In this document: piece after piece, positions 39,141-51,729 of the stretch | How positions within the stretch are numbered: the first letter of the stretch is position 1 | How the letters are laid out: the number at the start of each line of letters is the position of its first letter | NCBI GenBank assembly: GCA_944474755.1 | Contig: OX104114.1 | Coordinates: 77,796,623-77,860,622, forward strand | Reading direction: 5' to 3' | DNA from: Limnoperna fortunei | Lineage: Eukaryota > Mollusca > Bivalvia > Mytilida > Modiolidae | Length of the DNA stretch: 64,000 nucleotides | Made by a program: the position numbers and the translations under genes | The notes under the pieces: generated by a model | What the model was told of the DNA's origin: nothing | Databases searched by the model: none | What the model saw: the letters and a program-made list of their open reading frames with translations, nothing else

Positions 39141-40376
39141 TCGGTCTAGAAAATCTGAATAACGATCGCAGGATCTAGAATAACGTATAAGTTGTGAAAT
39201 GTATGAGGCTTGTTAGTATATTACATGATTCCCAGTTTTCGTTCCTTACGACGAAGTCTCTTTTGTAATTGGCGGTACTTACTTGTTCTGATTACAATAA
39301 TGAGATATATATTTGTCAAAGTTTCACTTAACAACGTTTTTGTCAAAAATTTTGAATAATTGTTTTGAGCAAAGCTGCCGAGGAGTTAGTAATTAGCTCG
39401 GCTTTCGATTATTTGATTGTTTTGTTTATTTAAATGGTGTTTAACCCCTCTTTCAGCAATTTGTCACCAGGAACAAATACAAATTAACCAAAATATGTAA
39501 AGACAGACAAAATTGCAATCAGTAAATGTCAAATGATTCAGGAGCCGGGAAACCATTTATATTTATATTTGTTTTGCAAACAAACATGATATACAATTTT
39601 TCTCAACTTACAACAATATGAACCCAGAAATACCTCCAAAAGAGCTATGAGGTTTATTCATAGTTGAAAAACAATTGATCTGTATATTAATGTTCACATG
39701 ACATGCTAAAACATGGCGGAATTGCAGCAAGTGGACACTGCGTCAAATTTTCGCAAGAAATCAATTCACCAATTTCTTTCCAGAATGCGACAAGAAAAAA
39801 TAAACCTCTAATGGTAAAAATCGGGATGAAATAACACATCTAAAGATTTTCAAGTTAGGCGTCACATAATTCACAGCACACTCACCAGGGTCAAAGAAAA
39901 TAATCCTGTTTTTAATAAAATAACTATTAGTAAATAGACCAAAAAATCTACCATTACATGGTGAAATGCGACACATACACAATTCGGAGTACATCAATAA
40001 CACAATTCATCAAAATGCAAGTGAACAAGCTGATCTTGGTCATATTGACAGTGTAACACATTTACCACTGTAGTTGCTTCGAAAACTGTGGTAGGACAGG
40101 AGAATGCTAAGAATAGTTCTAACAGGAGCACGACAAATGGTTTCAGAACTACCAATGGCTCAACTTGGCTGTTTCGCATGGTTTTCCTAGCCATGGTGAG
40201 GAGTAGGATCACAATTAAAACAAATTGTTTGAGGCTAATAAAGCAAATCCCGTAGAAAAAATAACATCAAATAACTGTACTTGGTAAATCAGCAACTACC
40301 AATAAAGCTGGTGGCCTATTAAATAGCCAATCTTTCAATAATGAAAGGAGCAAAGGCCATTCTTATGTCAAACTTT

Positions 40377-40495
40377 TGTGTTTGGAGAGTGCAACGCTCC
40401 TTGCACGATAAAGATCCCTTTTGTAGATTTCGAATAAGAGCCGGCTCATTGTATCCGCTACAAAAGGCTAAAATCTCCACCCATCATTTAGTCTC
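40377..40495 (+). repeat. Dispersed repeat related to the 48.9 and 53.2 kb units
   Basis: GGAGAGTGCAACGCTCCTTGCACGATAAAGATCCC, then CCGCTACAAAAGGCTAAAATCTCCACCCATCATT, parallels GAGAGTGCCACGCTCCTTGAACGATAAAAGCTAC and ACAAAAGGCTTAATTATTCGGCCCCTACCCATTAATACTT in the duplicated block. The plus-strand 75-codon frame covering it is therefore repeat-derived. Confidence 0.65.
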
Positions 40496-40681
40496 CTTTG
40501 ATGACAAAGTAAGGCAAAGTAATGACGGAAAATTTATCATTCTGGTAAAGAAAAAAACAATGTTATGATATCATTTGTTTTAATTTTCTAAATATTTAAT
40601 CAACATTGAACACATGTAAATTATCTCACAATTCAAAAATCCTTGATGAATAACTTTTTTGTAAATGTAAATTGTTCACTT

Positions 40682-42273
40682 TCATTTTGTAAGATAAAAG
40701 TTAAAGACACCGCCAGATACATTCTGGATATTAATACTTCTATTACAAGTTGACTCTCTGTTAATGTTATTGTTAACATTTATATATGGTGAGGACGAGA
40801 CCTCTGGCAAGATTCTGTCTAATTGTGGATCAAGAATAATGGAATCATCTAAGAAATCCAGATCAGGCATATTTGAAGTTACTATAGTGTGCAGGTTATT
40901 AGAGACATATTTTGACAGAGGATATGCTATGGCTTTACTGACACATGCAGGTTGATTATCTCGTTGAATATTGTATACGACAGCTAACAACTCTGACATT
41001 TTTTTCTTCTGGGGAGCTAAATGTCAGTAGTACAACTCTGCTGTGCAAAGATTTGTGTTGGGAATTGTTTTAATATTTCTTTCTTCAAATCTACTTTCAC
41101 TAAGGGTAGTGATAGATGTTGATCTTCTTGAATTGTTGGATTAAACCTTTGAAAGACCTGCTGCCTTCGAAATATTCATCATCATATCACCCATTGGGAA
41201 TTTTTCCCGGTGTCTTGTTCTAAAACCAGACTTCATCCTCTAACTGAAATTTATTCTTTGCACGTTGAAAAAGAGCATTGGAATTGGGATTTACTTTCGG
41301 AATGTACAAAGAAAATGACTTCACTGGACACAATTCACTTTTTTTTCTTAATATATGATACCACCTGTTTTATTTTATTAGTCGTTTCTATGATTTTTTG
41401 TAACCTCAGATCCATTATTACGAATAAATCTTGTTCCAGCTCCATCTGTTTCCACACCATATGAATCCTTATTGAGCTCTCTAAGCCATTCTCTTCCCTG
41501 ACGACAACAAGACATCATGAGGTTGAACCAAACTTTCCCTAACAAAATAGTTAAATTAATTTCCCATGTTTCAAAATAGTTGCGAAGTTTAACCAAGTCC
41601 TTTGCATTGATAACAGGCTTGTGAGTAACGTTTTCTAGACCTGACCGTTTTACATTATTACAAACTGTCTCAAACATATCTCTACTTTTATTAAAATTTA
41701 CTCCGTTTATTATATTTATACTTCTTCTCCTTGGTGCTTCACTTTAATATCTGAAAAATATAAACTAACATATTTAAGTAGTGAAATTGCCTGTTTTTTA
41801 TGCTTTCTATATAATTTGTCTCTTTCTATTTTCTAAAAGATGCAGGCGCAGATCCAGGAATTATTGTTATTATTATAGGAGTTATTATTACCAGTTTTGA
41901 TAAAAGTATCAATTACACTTTTTATTTTTATTCGGCATATCTTTTCGCATACATCACGAGTTTTCGCTTCCGGCAATTAAAATTGGATTGTTTCACCGTA
42001 CCAATTGGTCATGGGTAGCTCTTACCTTTGAATACCAGCACGAATGGGCCTTTGACTTTTGTTTCCATTATTATTTCTAACTTCTGCATAAAAACTCTCC
42101 AGTAACTAATCTAAAGCTGAATCTGGTAATAAATCGCTGTACTTCGTGGAATATGTTGATAGCAAACCTGGTTGGGTTTTTTTTGTTGTTTTTGCGATTT
42201 TCTCGGATGAAAGTTCGTTCTTATCTGAATCTGAAATGGTTGAAAATCTTTCAGCAGACGAACCTGTCGCCAT
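40682..42273 (-). pseudogene. DUF3504 / KIAA1958-like (Crypton-type recombinase) two-exon pseudogene
   Basis: Exon 1 is 42273-42026: an ATG, a Ser/Lys-rich start, TTKKTQ, then LLESFYAEVRN and IRAGIQR, the usual N-terminal order of DUF3504 proteins. Exon 2 starts at 41750: SEAPRRRSINII, SGLENVTHKPVI, KVWFNLMM, GREWLRELNKDS, TKNHRND. After shifts of frame come CPVKSFSLYIPKVNP and NISKAAGLSK. The 275-bp intron (41751-42025) keeps a GTAAGAG donor and a TTTTTCAG acceptor, and the phase-2 join is correct. Lesions are TAG at 42106-42108, TAA at 41744-41746, stops after NHRND, and at least two frameshifts. A last open stretch (40999-40682, starting MSELLAVV) fits the C-terminal tail. The family derives from Crypton tyrosine recombinases. 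A dead host gene or dead element copy are both possible. Confidence 0.78.
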
Positions 42274-42535
42274 TATTGTTTAATATTGTAATTAGATCAT
42301 TAGAGCGTTTTGAAAGGGAGATTTAACACCAAATCATTGGACAGGGCATTACCAGGACGTGGGCGTTATATGATGTGATAATGCCCTCGCGTCAAATTAC
42401 TGCAAATTAATTAATACCAGCTGACCTTGTTGTATCCAACTTAAACAAACATAATTTTACCGATATGAAATAACTATTTGTCTACCATGCTAATGTGACA
42501 ATCGTTTACCAAGTACATGCATATATGACAATTTT

Positions 42536-42803
42536 TTGGGGCCTCGGTGGCCGAGTGGTCAAGGTAGTTCGTCTACTATTGATCACGTGGTCTGTCAACA
42601 CTGAGATTGTCGGTTCGATTCTCACTGCAAGCAGGGTGTACTCGACTCCAATATTAATTGACAAGGATTGCCAGTTTTCCTACCGCAGGTCGGGGGTTCT
42701 CTCCGGGTACTCCGGCTTCCTCCCCCAAAAAAAGCTGGACGCCATGAAATAGGTGAAAAATTGTTGAAAGTGGCGTTAAAATTCCATTCAAACAAACAAA
42801 CAA
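42536..42803 (+). mobile_element. Complete tRNA-derived SINE with 11-bp target duplication
   Basis: The head carries an RNA polymerase III A box (TGGCCGAGTGG, 42548-42558) and B box (GGTTCGATTC, 42612-42621), resembling a tRNA with a long variable arm. A body with GCTGGACGCCATGAAATAGGTGAAAAATTGTTGAAAGTGGCGTTAAA follows, then a short (CAAA)n tail. ATGACAATTTT occurs exactly at both ends (42525-42535 and 42804-42814), the target-site duplication expected of LINE-mobilised SINEs. The perfect duplication suggests a fairly recent insertion. Open frames on both strands inside it are not genes. Confidence 0.92.
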
Positions 42804-42814
42804 ATGACAATTTT

Positions 42815-45800
42815 ACATAAAATGACATAATTGGCCAATACGAAGTACAATGTATTACTGTACTGATGAAAACTGAATGAATCAAATGATTTACGTTCTT
42901 GCCACATCAACAAAAATTTGATAAAATACACAAAAAATTATTTCAAGAAACACTCAGAGAAAGTATGACCTTATCAACAATTTGTCATAGCAGCACTATT
43001 ATATATGTGACAAAATTAAATTCTTAAATTGCGTACGGTGTTCAATATTGCGGTTGCACGTTTACCAATTTATAATGTAGTAAGAAATACAAGATACTTT
43101 CCCCAATAATATATACACAATCGCTTGCAAAAGCACAATTGACAAGTTTCTAAACTAATTTTTCATATTTCTTTTTTCTCAACACGAAATACGAAATAAA
43201 TCGGAATTTTTTTTGCGCGGAGACAAGCGTCTTTTTGCTGGCGATGTTCAGTTGAATCTTTGTAATCGCCGACAGAAAATTAAAGGTAGTTTTGGAATGA
43301 TTTTTATATGACAATCAACCTGGGCTGATGAAGTTAATGAAGCAATAAAATATGATTGCGTAAATATTCATATGTTGGCGTAAGATAGTTCAAAAAGATT
43401 TTTATTTTTGGGCGACATCGGAAAAAGCCAGGAGAAAATGAAACAGACGTCAATTGGTGAACTGATATATTTTAAATGCATGTATTAAACGAAAAACTAA
43501 ATACATAGATTTTTACGCAAATGTTTTATTTAAAAAATACATGAAATTTGAACCTTACATGAAATCAACGGCAAAGAAATCACCTTTTTAGTTTTATGTG
43601 GAGCAATCGCACTTTTCACAAAATTTTAAAGGACCGTCGTATTTGCACGCATCCATTAACGTGCTCAAATAAAGACGACGGTCTGAAATTAAAATTAATA
43701 TTGAAAAATCATGACATAACTTATCATTTATCGAACTTTGAACCCACAATGTTTTTTTTTTGTTAAAATCAGATAAACATAAAACCGTTTTGCATAAATG
43801 TGCCTATTTGTGACGTTTTTGTATGGCGCCGTGGCTTAAATGTCAAATATCTCATACGCATTCGTATGTTTAAATTGGAGTTGATATTTAAAATGTGCAT
43901 ATGCCAAAATATTGGAAACCAGAAGCATATTGAAAACAGTCTTGAATTTTAAAAGATATGCAAGAAACTCGATTTCTAGCCAAAATGTCACTCAACGCAA
44001 CGTTAAAATGTATCAATATCAGTAAATATTGGAGACGCAACACAATTTTACAAGCTAAAGTCTTCGTTTGCATGAAATAAATTTCGCATTTTTGAAATGT
44101 GTATTTGAAGAGGATTTATTTCTTATCTCTAGTGCTTATTCTGACAAACAATATCGAAATAGTGAACAATTTTCTAAGTCTAGACAAAATGTCATAGAGC
44201 GTCTATTGCAACGATGTCAACGTTTGGGTGTTTATATATATATATGATTTCGAAATTTAAAAACTAAGGGCACAGAGCAAAAGTTTTGAACTAGACATTC
44301 TTGAAACTGATAGGTGGAGAGTTTCTTACGAGAGAGAAACTAAAGTCATCAAAGGAAATTACTATATTCGCAACAAGAAAATTATTTCAGTCAATCTAAT
44401 GTATTGTTATTTTAAAATCGTGTTTTTTAATTAAGCATTAGTACATTTTCTAAATCTTTAAATGTTCGAAACACATTTATAAAATAGCGTCGATCATTAT
44501 AGGTTTGGAAATTTACAATAATCATAGACTTCAACCTTTTGTAAAAAATAACATCATTTTAACTTTACCGAAATTGTCCCCAACATCGTACGTAACATTT
44601 TAAATAAAGTAATGAAACTTTATGTATATACCCTAAGAAAAATCTAAAAAAGCTTTAAAACACTCACTTTATTTGTTTTAGAAAGCAAGACTTAAACAAA
44701 AACTAATGGAAAGACAGACTAAGGATGCAAAAATGATGTTGTTTTGTTTTACAATAGCTCATATGTCCCATAAGTTAGCAATACAGTATTACTATGAATC
44801 GATTTGTCTAAATATTTTGTGTTATTTTCATGATACTAAAATTGTTTTCCGATTTCATGCTTTTGTGTTTTATTTCTTCAGATTTCTGACTCAAGCAGTG
44901 AATATTACAAAGGGACAAGCATGTTATAAAAGTGGTTTATTGGTAGGGAGTAGTGGTTAATATCATCACATTTTGGTGAAATATGTCAAATGACAAGTAG
45001 GAAAATATTACTTAATCATGTCAGATCATGCTAGCTCGTACAGAACTGAAAACAGTAAGAATTCTCGATGGAAAATGCAATTATAGAATTAGAAATAGTG
45101 ACTGGCTTGAAGACCGCTAAGTGTGGATTGTTTGACCTTCTCCAGAAACGACATATTGGTGCATCTCTTGATGCTTTGGTGAGAGCTGAAAGTGTACTTG
45201 AATTGAAATGTCCTTATTCAGGGAGGAATTAGCAGAACCTGACAGAAACTTTTGTGATTACTAGAATATTACTTTAAAAGCAATGTTATGCTAAAGAAAC
45301 AGTCTTGTAATAATCACGTTCAAGGTAAGCTATTCAATGTAAAGAAGCAATTTTGTTATTTCGTTGTATATACATTTGAAGATTTTGTTTGTTCAAAATA
45401 TATCTATTGATAGGGAGTATTGTGAGATTTGCCTATTTTGAAAAACTTGATTTTTTCTTCACAGCTCTCCGTTCTAAGTGATGCACATTAGTAAATGTAT
45501 TAAACTGACTTTAGAAACTAGTTTTTTGTTTTTGTCTGAAACAAAAGGCATTAGCAGATTTCACATAGATTAATAATAGAAACTGGTAGATACAAATACC
45601 AAGAAGTGACAAATAATGTAAAACAAAATACTGAAAAAAAGTTTAAAATGTAAAACATTTTCTGCTTACATGTCCTACATTTCTTGAAAAAATAGCAGAA
45701 ATCATTTAACTGTCAAACTTTAAATCTAATCATTATAAAATAACTATCTGACTCGGATAAACCGATGTGTATGTTGAGCAATGAAGACACAGATATTTAA

Positions 45801-45960
45801 AGAGTGTTGGAAAATATTTGCTATATAATATGTCATGTTATACGCACTTGTACTGAAATGTCATTTATCACTCGATGAACTCTTTTTCCCTTTAATGTGA
45901 ATTATTTATAAAATTTAATTTTCAGCTTTATCATTTCGTCAATTTTTTATTAGGGGATTA
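42815..45960. other. Intergenic AT-rich DNA
   Basis: I recognise no gene, repeat family or RNA apart from a small hairpin at 43632-43683. The 84-codon plus-strand frame at 44706-44960 shows no domain or clear splice signals. Confidence 0.5.
43632..43683. repeat. 52-base inverted repeat
   Basis: GACCGTCGT (43632-43640) pairs with ACGACGGTC (43675-43683). Inside, ATTTGCACG pairs with CGTGCTCAAAT with a bulge, leaving a loop of about 10 bases. AT-rich sequence outside the arms is weakly complementary. It could be the centre of a foldback element. There is no support for a microRNA. Confidence 0.6.
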
Positions 45961-46112
45961 AGCCAGAAAAGCATCGAACTTTGGTAAGGAAACTGGTAAT
46001 CCTTGTCAATTAAGAGTAGAGTCAAGTACACCCAGTCCATAGTGAGACTCGAACCCGCATCCTCATTGTTGACAGCCCACGTGATCAAAAGTAGACCAAT
46101 GACCAGTTCTTT
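45961..46112 (-). mobile_element. Truncated SINE, reverse orientation, same family as 42.5 kb
   Basis: In reverse complement it reads TCTACTTTTGATCACGTGGGCTGTCAACA...GGGTTCGAGTCTCACT...GGGTGTACTTGACTC...TTAATTGACAAGGATTACCAG. This parallels the complete SINE at 42536-42803 base by base over about 150 bp, including the B box. The A-box head is largely missing and the 3' half is absent. Confidence 0.85.
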
Positions 46113-46183
46113 GTATGCGGTGCTTTAAATTTTATATGTTGTGCATATTTCTTTATATGTCGTGCTTTCGTCTTTAAAAGGAA

Positions 46184-47671
46184 ACTTCGCGAAAAAAATG
46201 AAAATTTGATATGTTATTCTACGCCTAAAAAGAAACACATTTGCCTCTTGATGCACTTATGGAGGTCCGCCATCTTGTCACAATCTCGTCACTAGATGGC
46301 GATACTAGACATCCAAGTACCTTAAAAGTCGTCGTATGATAATAACGCGAAACGGTCAATAACAGAAGGTTGTACTATAAGACAAGGTTGTGGAAAGATT
46401 ATGTTTCGTATTCCTGATTTATATAGAAGCAAAAAAAAGGACTTGTGTAATAAGTAGTTAACCAATTTAAAGACTTCTACTTAAGACTATTTCCACAGCA
46501 GCAACAACGGTAAACGGAAAGAAAGTCACAGTTTTGATAGGAAAAAAGTCCATTAATATTAATTAAATTGAAAATTATTCGTATCATTATTTTCAACTTA
46601 ATTTGATTAAGCAACTTATTGAACGAAACTTTTTTATACAAAATATTTGCGAAGTTGACTATTTAAGAAATAACGGTCATTAAATGAAATATTTTTAAAT
46701 ACTCTGCTTTCGCCCATCCAAATTTCATTTCACGTTTAGTACATTTATAATTAATATTATTGTGACTATTATAATTATTATTACTGGTAACATTTATTGT
46801 GCGTGTGCGTAACACAGTTTCCAAACTTTTACATGTTGTGTATATTTGAGTTAACGTGTAAGTTTTTCCTTCCTCTGACTTGGCATCTAAAGGTATTCTA
46901 AATCTTATATACATCCTGTGTTCTGACACTTCGGTGTATTCAAATCATACCTGTCCTTGGCAGGAGGGGTGTGCCTTTCTAATGTCGAATTACATGATTA
47001 ACCTTTAATCTGGTTAGCTTTTGAAAAAAGTCCGAATATTCATACTTCAAAGTCAGCGTCAAATGATCTAGTAATTGCAATAAACATCCTGTTTGTTTAC
47101 CTGCTAATTCTGTTAATTACCCTTCATAAGCGAGTAATGATTTACCTGTAACATTTTCACGTCCAGGTACAACTGCCGATTCAAGACGTGCAAAATTATC
47201 CCCGGAATTTTATATTATATATAAAAATTATCATATAAATATATCTTTTATTACCATTATTATTTAGGTAAATTATATCTGAGTTAAATAAAGACAGGTT
47301 AAAATTGGTGTCTAAAAATAATTTTTTTAAAACACAGATCATTAAAACATTAAGACGTATTTGGTAATCTTATGTTGTCAGCCGGTCATTAGTCATCGCC
47401 ACAGTTTATATATTCTTCAAAGTGCTAAGGCAGAAAAACATATTTTTAAACTGGATTATTTATCATATTTACTGGATAATTACATTTATCGCGTCACAAA
47501 CGCAGTCACGTGATAAAATACTGTCAATATGACGGCCCCATACACAAAATTTTACCACCTTTAATCCACTCTAGAAGCGTAAAGGTAGAGAATACAATAA
47601 AACATCAAAAGGCAATTATATTTCTTTTTATTTGAAGAATAACATATCAAATTTTCATTTTTTCGCGAAGT
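46184..47671. mobile_element. 1.5 kb element with terminal inverted repeats
   Basis: The left end ACTTCGCGAAAAAAATGAAAATTTGATATGTTATTCT (from 46184) and the right end (to 47671) are reverse complements. Similarity continues inward for about 75 bp (AAAAAGAAA..TTGCCT.TTGATG) and more weakly to about 46305 and 47490. The interior has no recognised transposase; an 88-codon minus-strand frame at 46663-46929 is unrecognised. This looks like a non-autonomous DNA transposon. Clear target duplications are not visible. Confidence 0.7.
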
Positions 47672-48924
47672 GGTGGTTTTTGTCTATATATTAAGTGGTT
47701 TCGGCTTTACATGAGTTGCTTTAAAAATTGTTGTTATATTTTGTCCCGTTTTATGTTATGGAATACACATAACTATATATATTAAGCCTAAACACTGGTT
47801 ATTTATTAAGGGGATAACAATATGATTTTAAAGATTTTGGAGCTTGAAAGATTTAACGAATATAAATAAAAATTTGACACAGCCAATTTTGAAAACAAAT
47901 ATTTTGATCCTCAGGGTGGAAGAAATTTGTTTCTCATCAACCATGTTCTGGACTTATAAGTATTAAAAAAATATTATGTAACCCTATGTCCATGACACAT
48001 AGAAAATTAAAAAAAAATTAATTCCGTAGACCTTTTTATTGACTCGTTTTATAGTCCATTTTTAGTTCAGAGCTGTGTCTTTATCTAATTTGGTGGCTTT
48101 TGAAAAAAGGACCCTTAATAATAACAGATTGTGAATGCCACGCTGAATGTTAGTCGATCATATACTACAAAAAATGTGCATTTGAACAATGAATACGTTT
48201 GCAAATATATTTACATCGTGATTTTATTTATTTATTTCTATGTTTACTTCTGTTGCACAATCTTGCCTGCGCCTTTAAACATAGACAAGAATGTCTTGAC
48301 AGTAGAAAATCTTGGTTAAAACTCGTCTACACTGTGAATCGATTTACAGCTAAGGCCGCTCCTAGTACAAAACAATATATATTTGTCCTAATAAAACTTA
48401 AATAAAAGATAGCCTATATATATATATTGTTTTTATACTACTTGGGGTGAAATGCTCATATGTAAGTCTGGCTCAAGTAAACATAAGCACTGCACTATGG
48501 CGACCAAAGATTATTTCTTAAATGGCGTATGCCAGCAGATGAGGCTAATATTACTAAGCATTATGGTGAAATCTGACAAAAATGTATGCTCCACAAATTC
48601 TTCTTTGTATTCCTAATGGAAGATCCTGAACGATATCGATTACGCTATCTTAAAAACGTTCTGCAGTTTTCTTGTGCCTAATCCTTTAAATATTTTGTTT
48701 TTTACACTAAGACTGAACAGTCCTTATAATGATTCATTTGTTTACTTATAATTGTCTATATACACAATATATATTCTGAATTATCCATGACAAAAGTGTT
48801 TGGAATTAGAGTGGCGCATCAGCTGTTGTTTAAAACACTTAGGGATGGCTAAATACCCGTGCTATCCGAAGACTTTGATATCGATACTTCGATCGCGGAA
48901 GATTAGATTGTAGGTATTGTGTTT

Positions 48925-49160
48925 TGAGAGTGCCACGCTCCTTGAACGATAAAAGCTACTTGTCAGATTTTGAAATATAGCGGTTACAAAAGGCTTAATT
49001 ATTCGGCCCCTACCCATTAATACTTAAAAAATCATGTGGCAGTCAATGTATCTCGATGTCTAACTTGTTTTTGCTTCCGTATTTGTTCTCGTCCTGAATA
49101 TAGCAGAGATATTGTTCTCTAGACATTAGTAAGTCAAACAATTATTCGTCAATCAATAAA
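48925..49160 (+). mobile_element. SINE-like unit inside duplication copy 1
   Basis: It starts at GAGAGTGCCACGCTCCTTGAACGATAAAAG. Its 3' end, CTGAATATAGCAGAGATATTGTTCTCTAGACATTAGTAAGTCAAACA followed by CAATCAATAAAT, resembles the CAAT-tailed SINE ends at 4.7 and 34.1 kb. The matching unit in copy 2 starts at 53190 and has its first half duplicated. Confidence 0.55.
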
Positions 49161-50029
49161 TTTGGGTCAATTTTATTAAATACAATTTTACAATTCCCAT
49201 TTTAGTATCGAAATAGTTCATAGCAGTAATGATTTATTGTATATTTTGCACTGATAATGCTTTGGGGAGGGGTTAAATTGTAGCAGAAACAAGGTCGTGC
49301 TCTTAATAAAATTTAAATACCACTTTGATGTAAAGATTGAGGACCTAATTTAAGTGACGAATTTCCAACAATATACATGCACATTTCGTACTTGTCGCCA
49401 AACATGAGAGTATTCTGGTAGCTACTGGCTTCTTCTGTAAGTACATGCAGTTCCTTGTGAAAGTATTCAAAATAATTGGGCTAAAATTTAAATTATTTCT
49501 TCAAATATTTTCTAAGTCGTTATAGATATTCATACTTAATAGTATTCTATTACAATCCGCATATGGTTTTATCATTTATGTTTACAGACCATTACAAGAT
49601 ATAATGAATGGCTTTTATTTCTTTTTGATGTATTAAATCATAAAATAAATTGTATTTGGTTAGATTAATTAATAAAATACAGCTCGTTGTTACTTTTTTG
49701 AGATTCCGGATAAGGTTCTAAATATCTAACTATACTCTGCAACACATGAAACACATAATGGATTTTTTTTAAAGATTTTATTATATGTATTTTGGATAAA
49801 GATTTTACAATAACAATTATATATATCCACTAAAATCAATTTAATTGAAAAAAATATTTTATTCCTTAAAGATTTGTGAATAAAGTAAGTTTATCAATGT
49901 AATGAATACAACAGGTCCCGTTCAAGAAAGAACTTTATGACAAACTTGATCAATACGAAAACTGCGATCCAGTTTTGCAGAGTCAATTAATGTTCTTACG
50001 GCATTCGCTAACAACGTTTAACGGAGCTG

Positions 50030-50600
50030 ACCTATGGTCTGAGGGAGCTGGTACAGCAAGTATTCAATCGCATTCAAATCCGGTGATTTGTTAAGCCATT
50101 GTAGCACATTAATGTTGTTATGCTCACGATAGTCATTAATAAGCGTGCTTGTTAGGCCTGGCATTGTCCTGTTGCAAGAACTCTCTCAGTTGGTCAAAAA
50201 CATATATTAGGTGAGGTTGGTCTCTGTACCTTTAAGCCTTTGAATTACCAGTGACATCTACCAAGTCTGATTTACGGTCATAAGAGAACATCATGTCGCT
50301 ATCCATACCGAAGGTATCTACTTCTTTGACCAGGAGTAAAAACGTTTACTCCTGCACGAGTACACGGATTATCACGTTTCTGTAGCTGAACAGTATTCTA
50401 CATAAGTTGCGGAATGTCCTGCCCCTTCAATCTGTTAGCCATTGGATTTTTCGTTTGTGTAACGGTGTCAACTGCTCCAAAATACGGTGTTCTAGGTCTA
50501 ATTGTCAAAGTTGGTCGCGGAACTGTTTGCAAGCTAATTTTTTTCAGTCGAGGTATTTCGACTGCAGTGGCGGATTGCGACAATAGTTTTGAACCCATAC
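50030..50600 (-). pseudogene. Tc1/mariner transposase fossil
   Basis: On the minus strand 50598-50398 encodes SATAVEIPRLKKISLQTVPR, the helix-turn-helix region of Tc1-like transposases (consensus close to LRRISAQTVRNRL). Near 50185-50160 comes FLQQDNARP, around the second catalytic Asp. In another frame near 50125-50035 comes NINVLQWLNKSPDLNAIEYL, the region holding the third acidic residue. The order is right, but stops and at least one frameshift separate the pieces, and the region between the first and second blocks is heavily eroded. It cannot make a functional enzyme. The terminal inverted repeats of this element are not identified. Confidence 0.82.
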
Positions 50601-51729
50601 ATGAAAAATCCGGATAAAGCGATCTTAAACAGATATAGAGTGTGCGGTCATTGGTTCATCTAATCTGCTTGAATTGGTTCCACTACCGAAAAACATTGTA
50701 CTCTGGTTTACGTTTTAAGTTCGTAAACCTCACTTTGTCATAGTTTGGCCTGTAGATGGCCGATGTCAATATTTCAAGTAGCAGGGTCCACACTTGGAAT
50801 GGAAGTATTTTAAAGTAATGAATAATTCAAGCTTCAAACATAGTTATTTATACAATTTAACGCAGCGTCTGAATTTACCACAAAGTTCGCTTGAAAGTTG
50901 ACAACAAAAAACCCACAAATATTCAATTACTAAATTGAGTATTTCCTTACAACTGGTAAAATACATAATTTTTATTTTGAAAATTCAAAAAATTATGCAT
51001 TTTTCGAAAAGTATAGTTACGAATTATAACAAGTAATTTTTTGGTGTCATAAGATGGTTGGAACGCTCCCAACAGACTCTGAATTAGCAATTTAAATACG
51101 TTAAAAATATTTATTGTTAATTTATTATGTGTAAGTTTTTCATTATCTGTTATGTTAGTTTAAAACGTATTTTTGTATGGCCGTAAAGCTTATGTTATAA
51201 ACATCTCTACCAAAATAGTATTATTCAAATCATAATCCATTACATTATACAATGCAATACAGGGCCTCATATTGATAATCTTTGATCTACATAGGTTTAT
51301 TGTAATTTATGTTTTTTTTTTATTTTAAACGATCATTGTGCCACCTGGTCGTTAATTAGATGAAAAATTCAATCGATTGTCCATTTAATAAAATATAGAC
51401 CATTTATGATTACCCCGTTTAAATAAAAACTATCGTCAAGGGATCTCGCGTGTCGTTTGCCATTCTTTGTAATTAAACGCATTCTGGAGTGCTTTTGTGC
51501 CACGAATTTCGACTGTTTTGACTTTATTGTTTCATCAAAAACAGGAGTTAGGATTAACCCTGCTGTGTGAAAACTCTAGACCAAAAATTCAGAGGAATGA
51601 AGGTATGAAATACAATGAGACATGCTTATACAAATTTGTTCATGTTTAAGATTCGTCCCAGATTTAACGGCTGTCGATAATGCGTTATATCATTTCGGTT
51701 GTACAGAAGCTTCTTTAGGACCTACATAT

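Larger units (their letters stand above)
48027..51656. repeat. Tandem 3.6 kb duplication, copy 1
   Basis: Almost every line from TTTTTATTGACTCGTTTTATAGTCC onward reappears in order about 4.2 kb further right. Examples are AGAGCTGTGTCTTTATCTAATTTG, GCCACGCTCCTTGAACGATAAAAG, TAGTATTCTATTACAATCCGCATATGG and CAACAGACTC(T/G)GAATTAGCA. Both copies end at TTTAAGATTCGT. This copy contains a Tc1-like transposase fossil (about 50030-50600) that copy 2 has mostly lost. The open frames at 48131-48405 recur in damaged form in copy 2, which argues against coding. Confidence 0.95.

Noticed and set aside
39761..40212. Two minus-strand frames downstream of the DUF3504 pseudogene as extra exons
   Set aside because: Neither matches a part of the DUF3504 family I know, and no splice sites link them convincingly.
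42548..42621. Functional tRNA gene
   Set aside because: Boxes A and B are present, but the arms do not form a proper cloverleaf and the sequence continues into a SINE body with target duplications.
42495..42752. 85- and 87-codon frames at the SINE
   Set aside because: Both lie across the tRNA-derived SINE and are by-products of its sequence.
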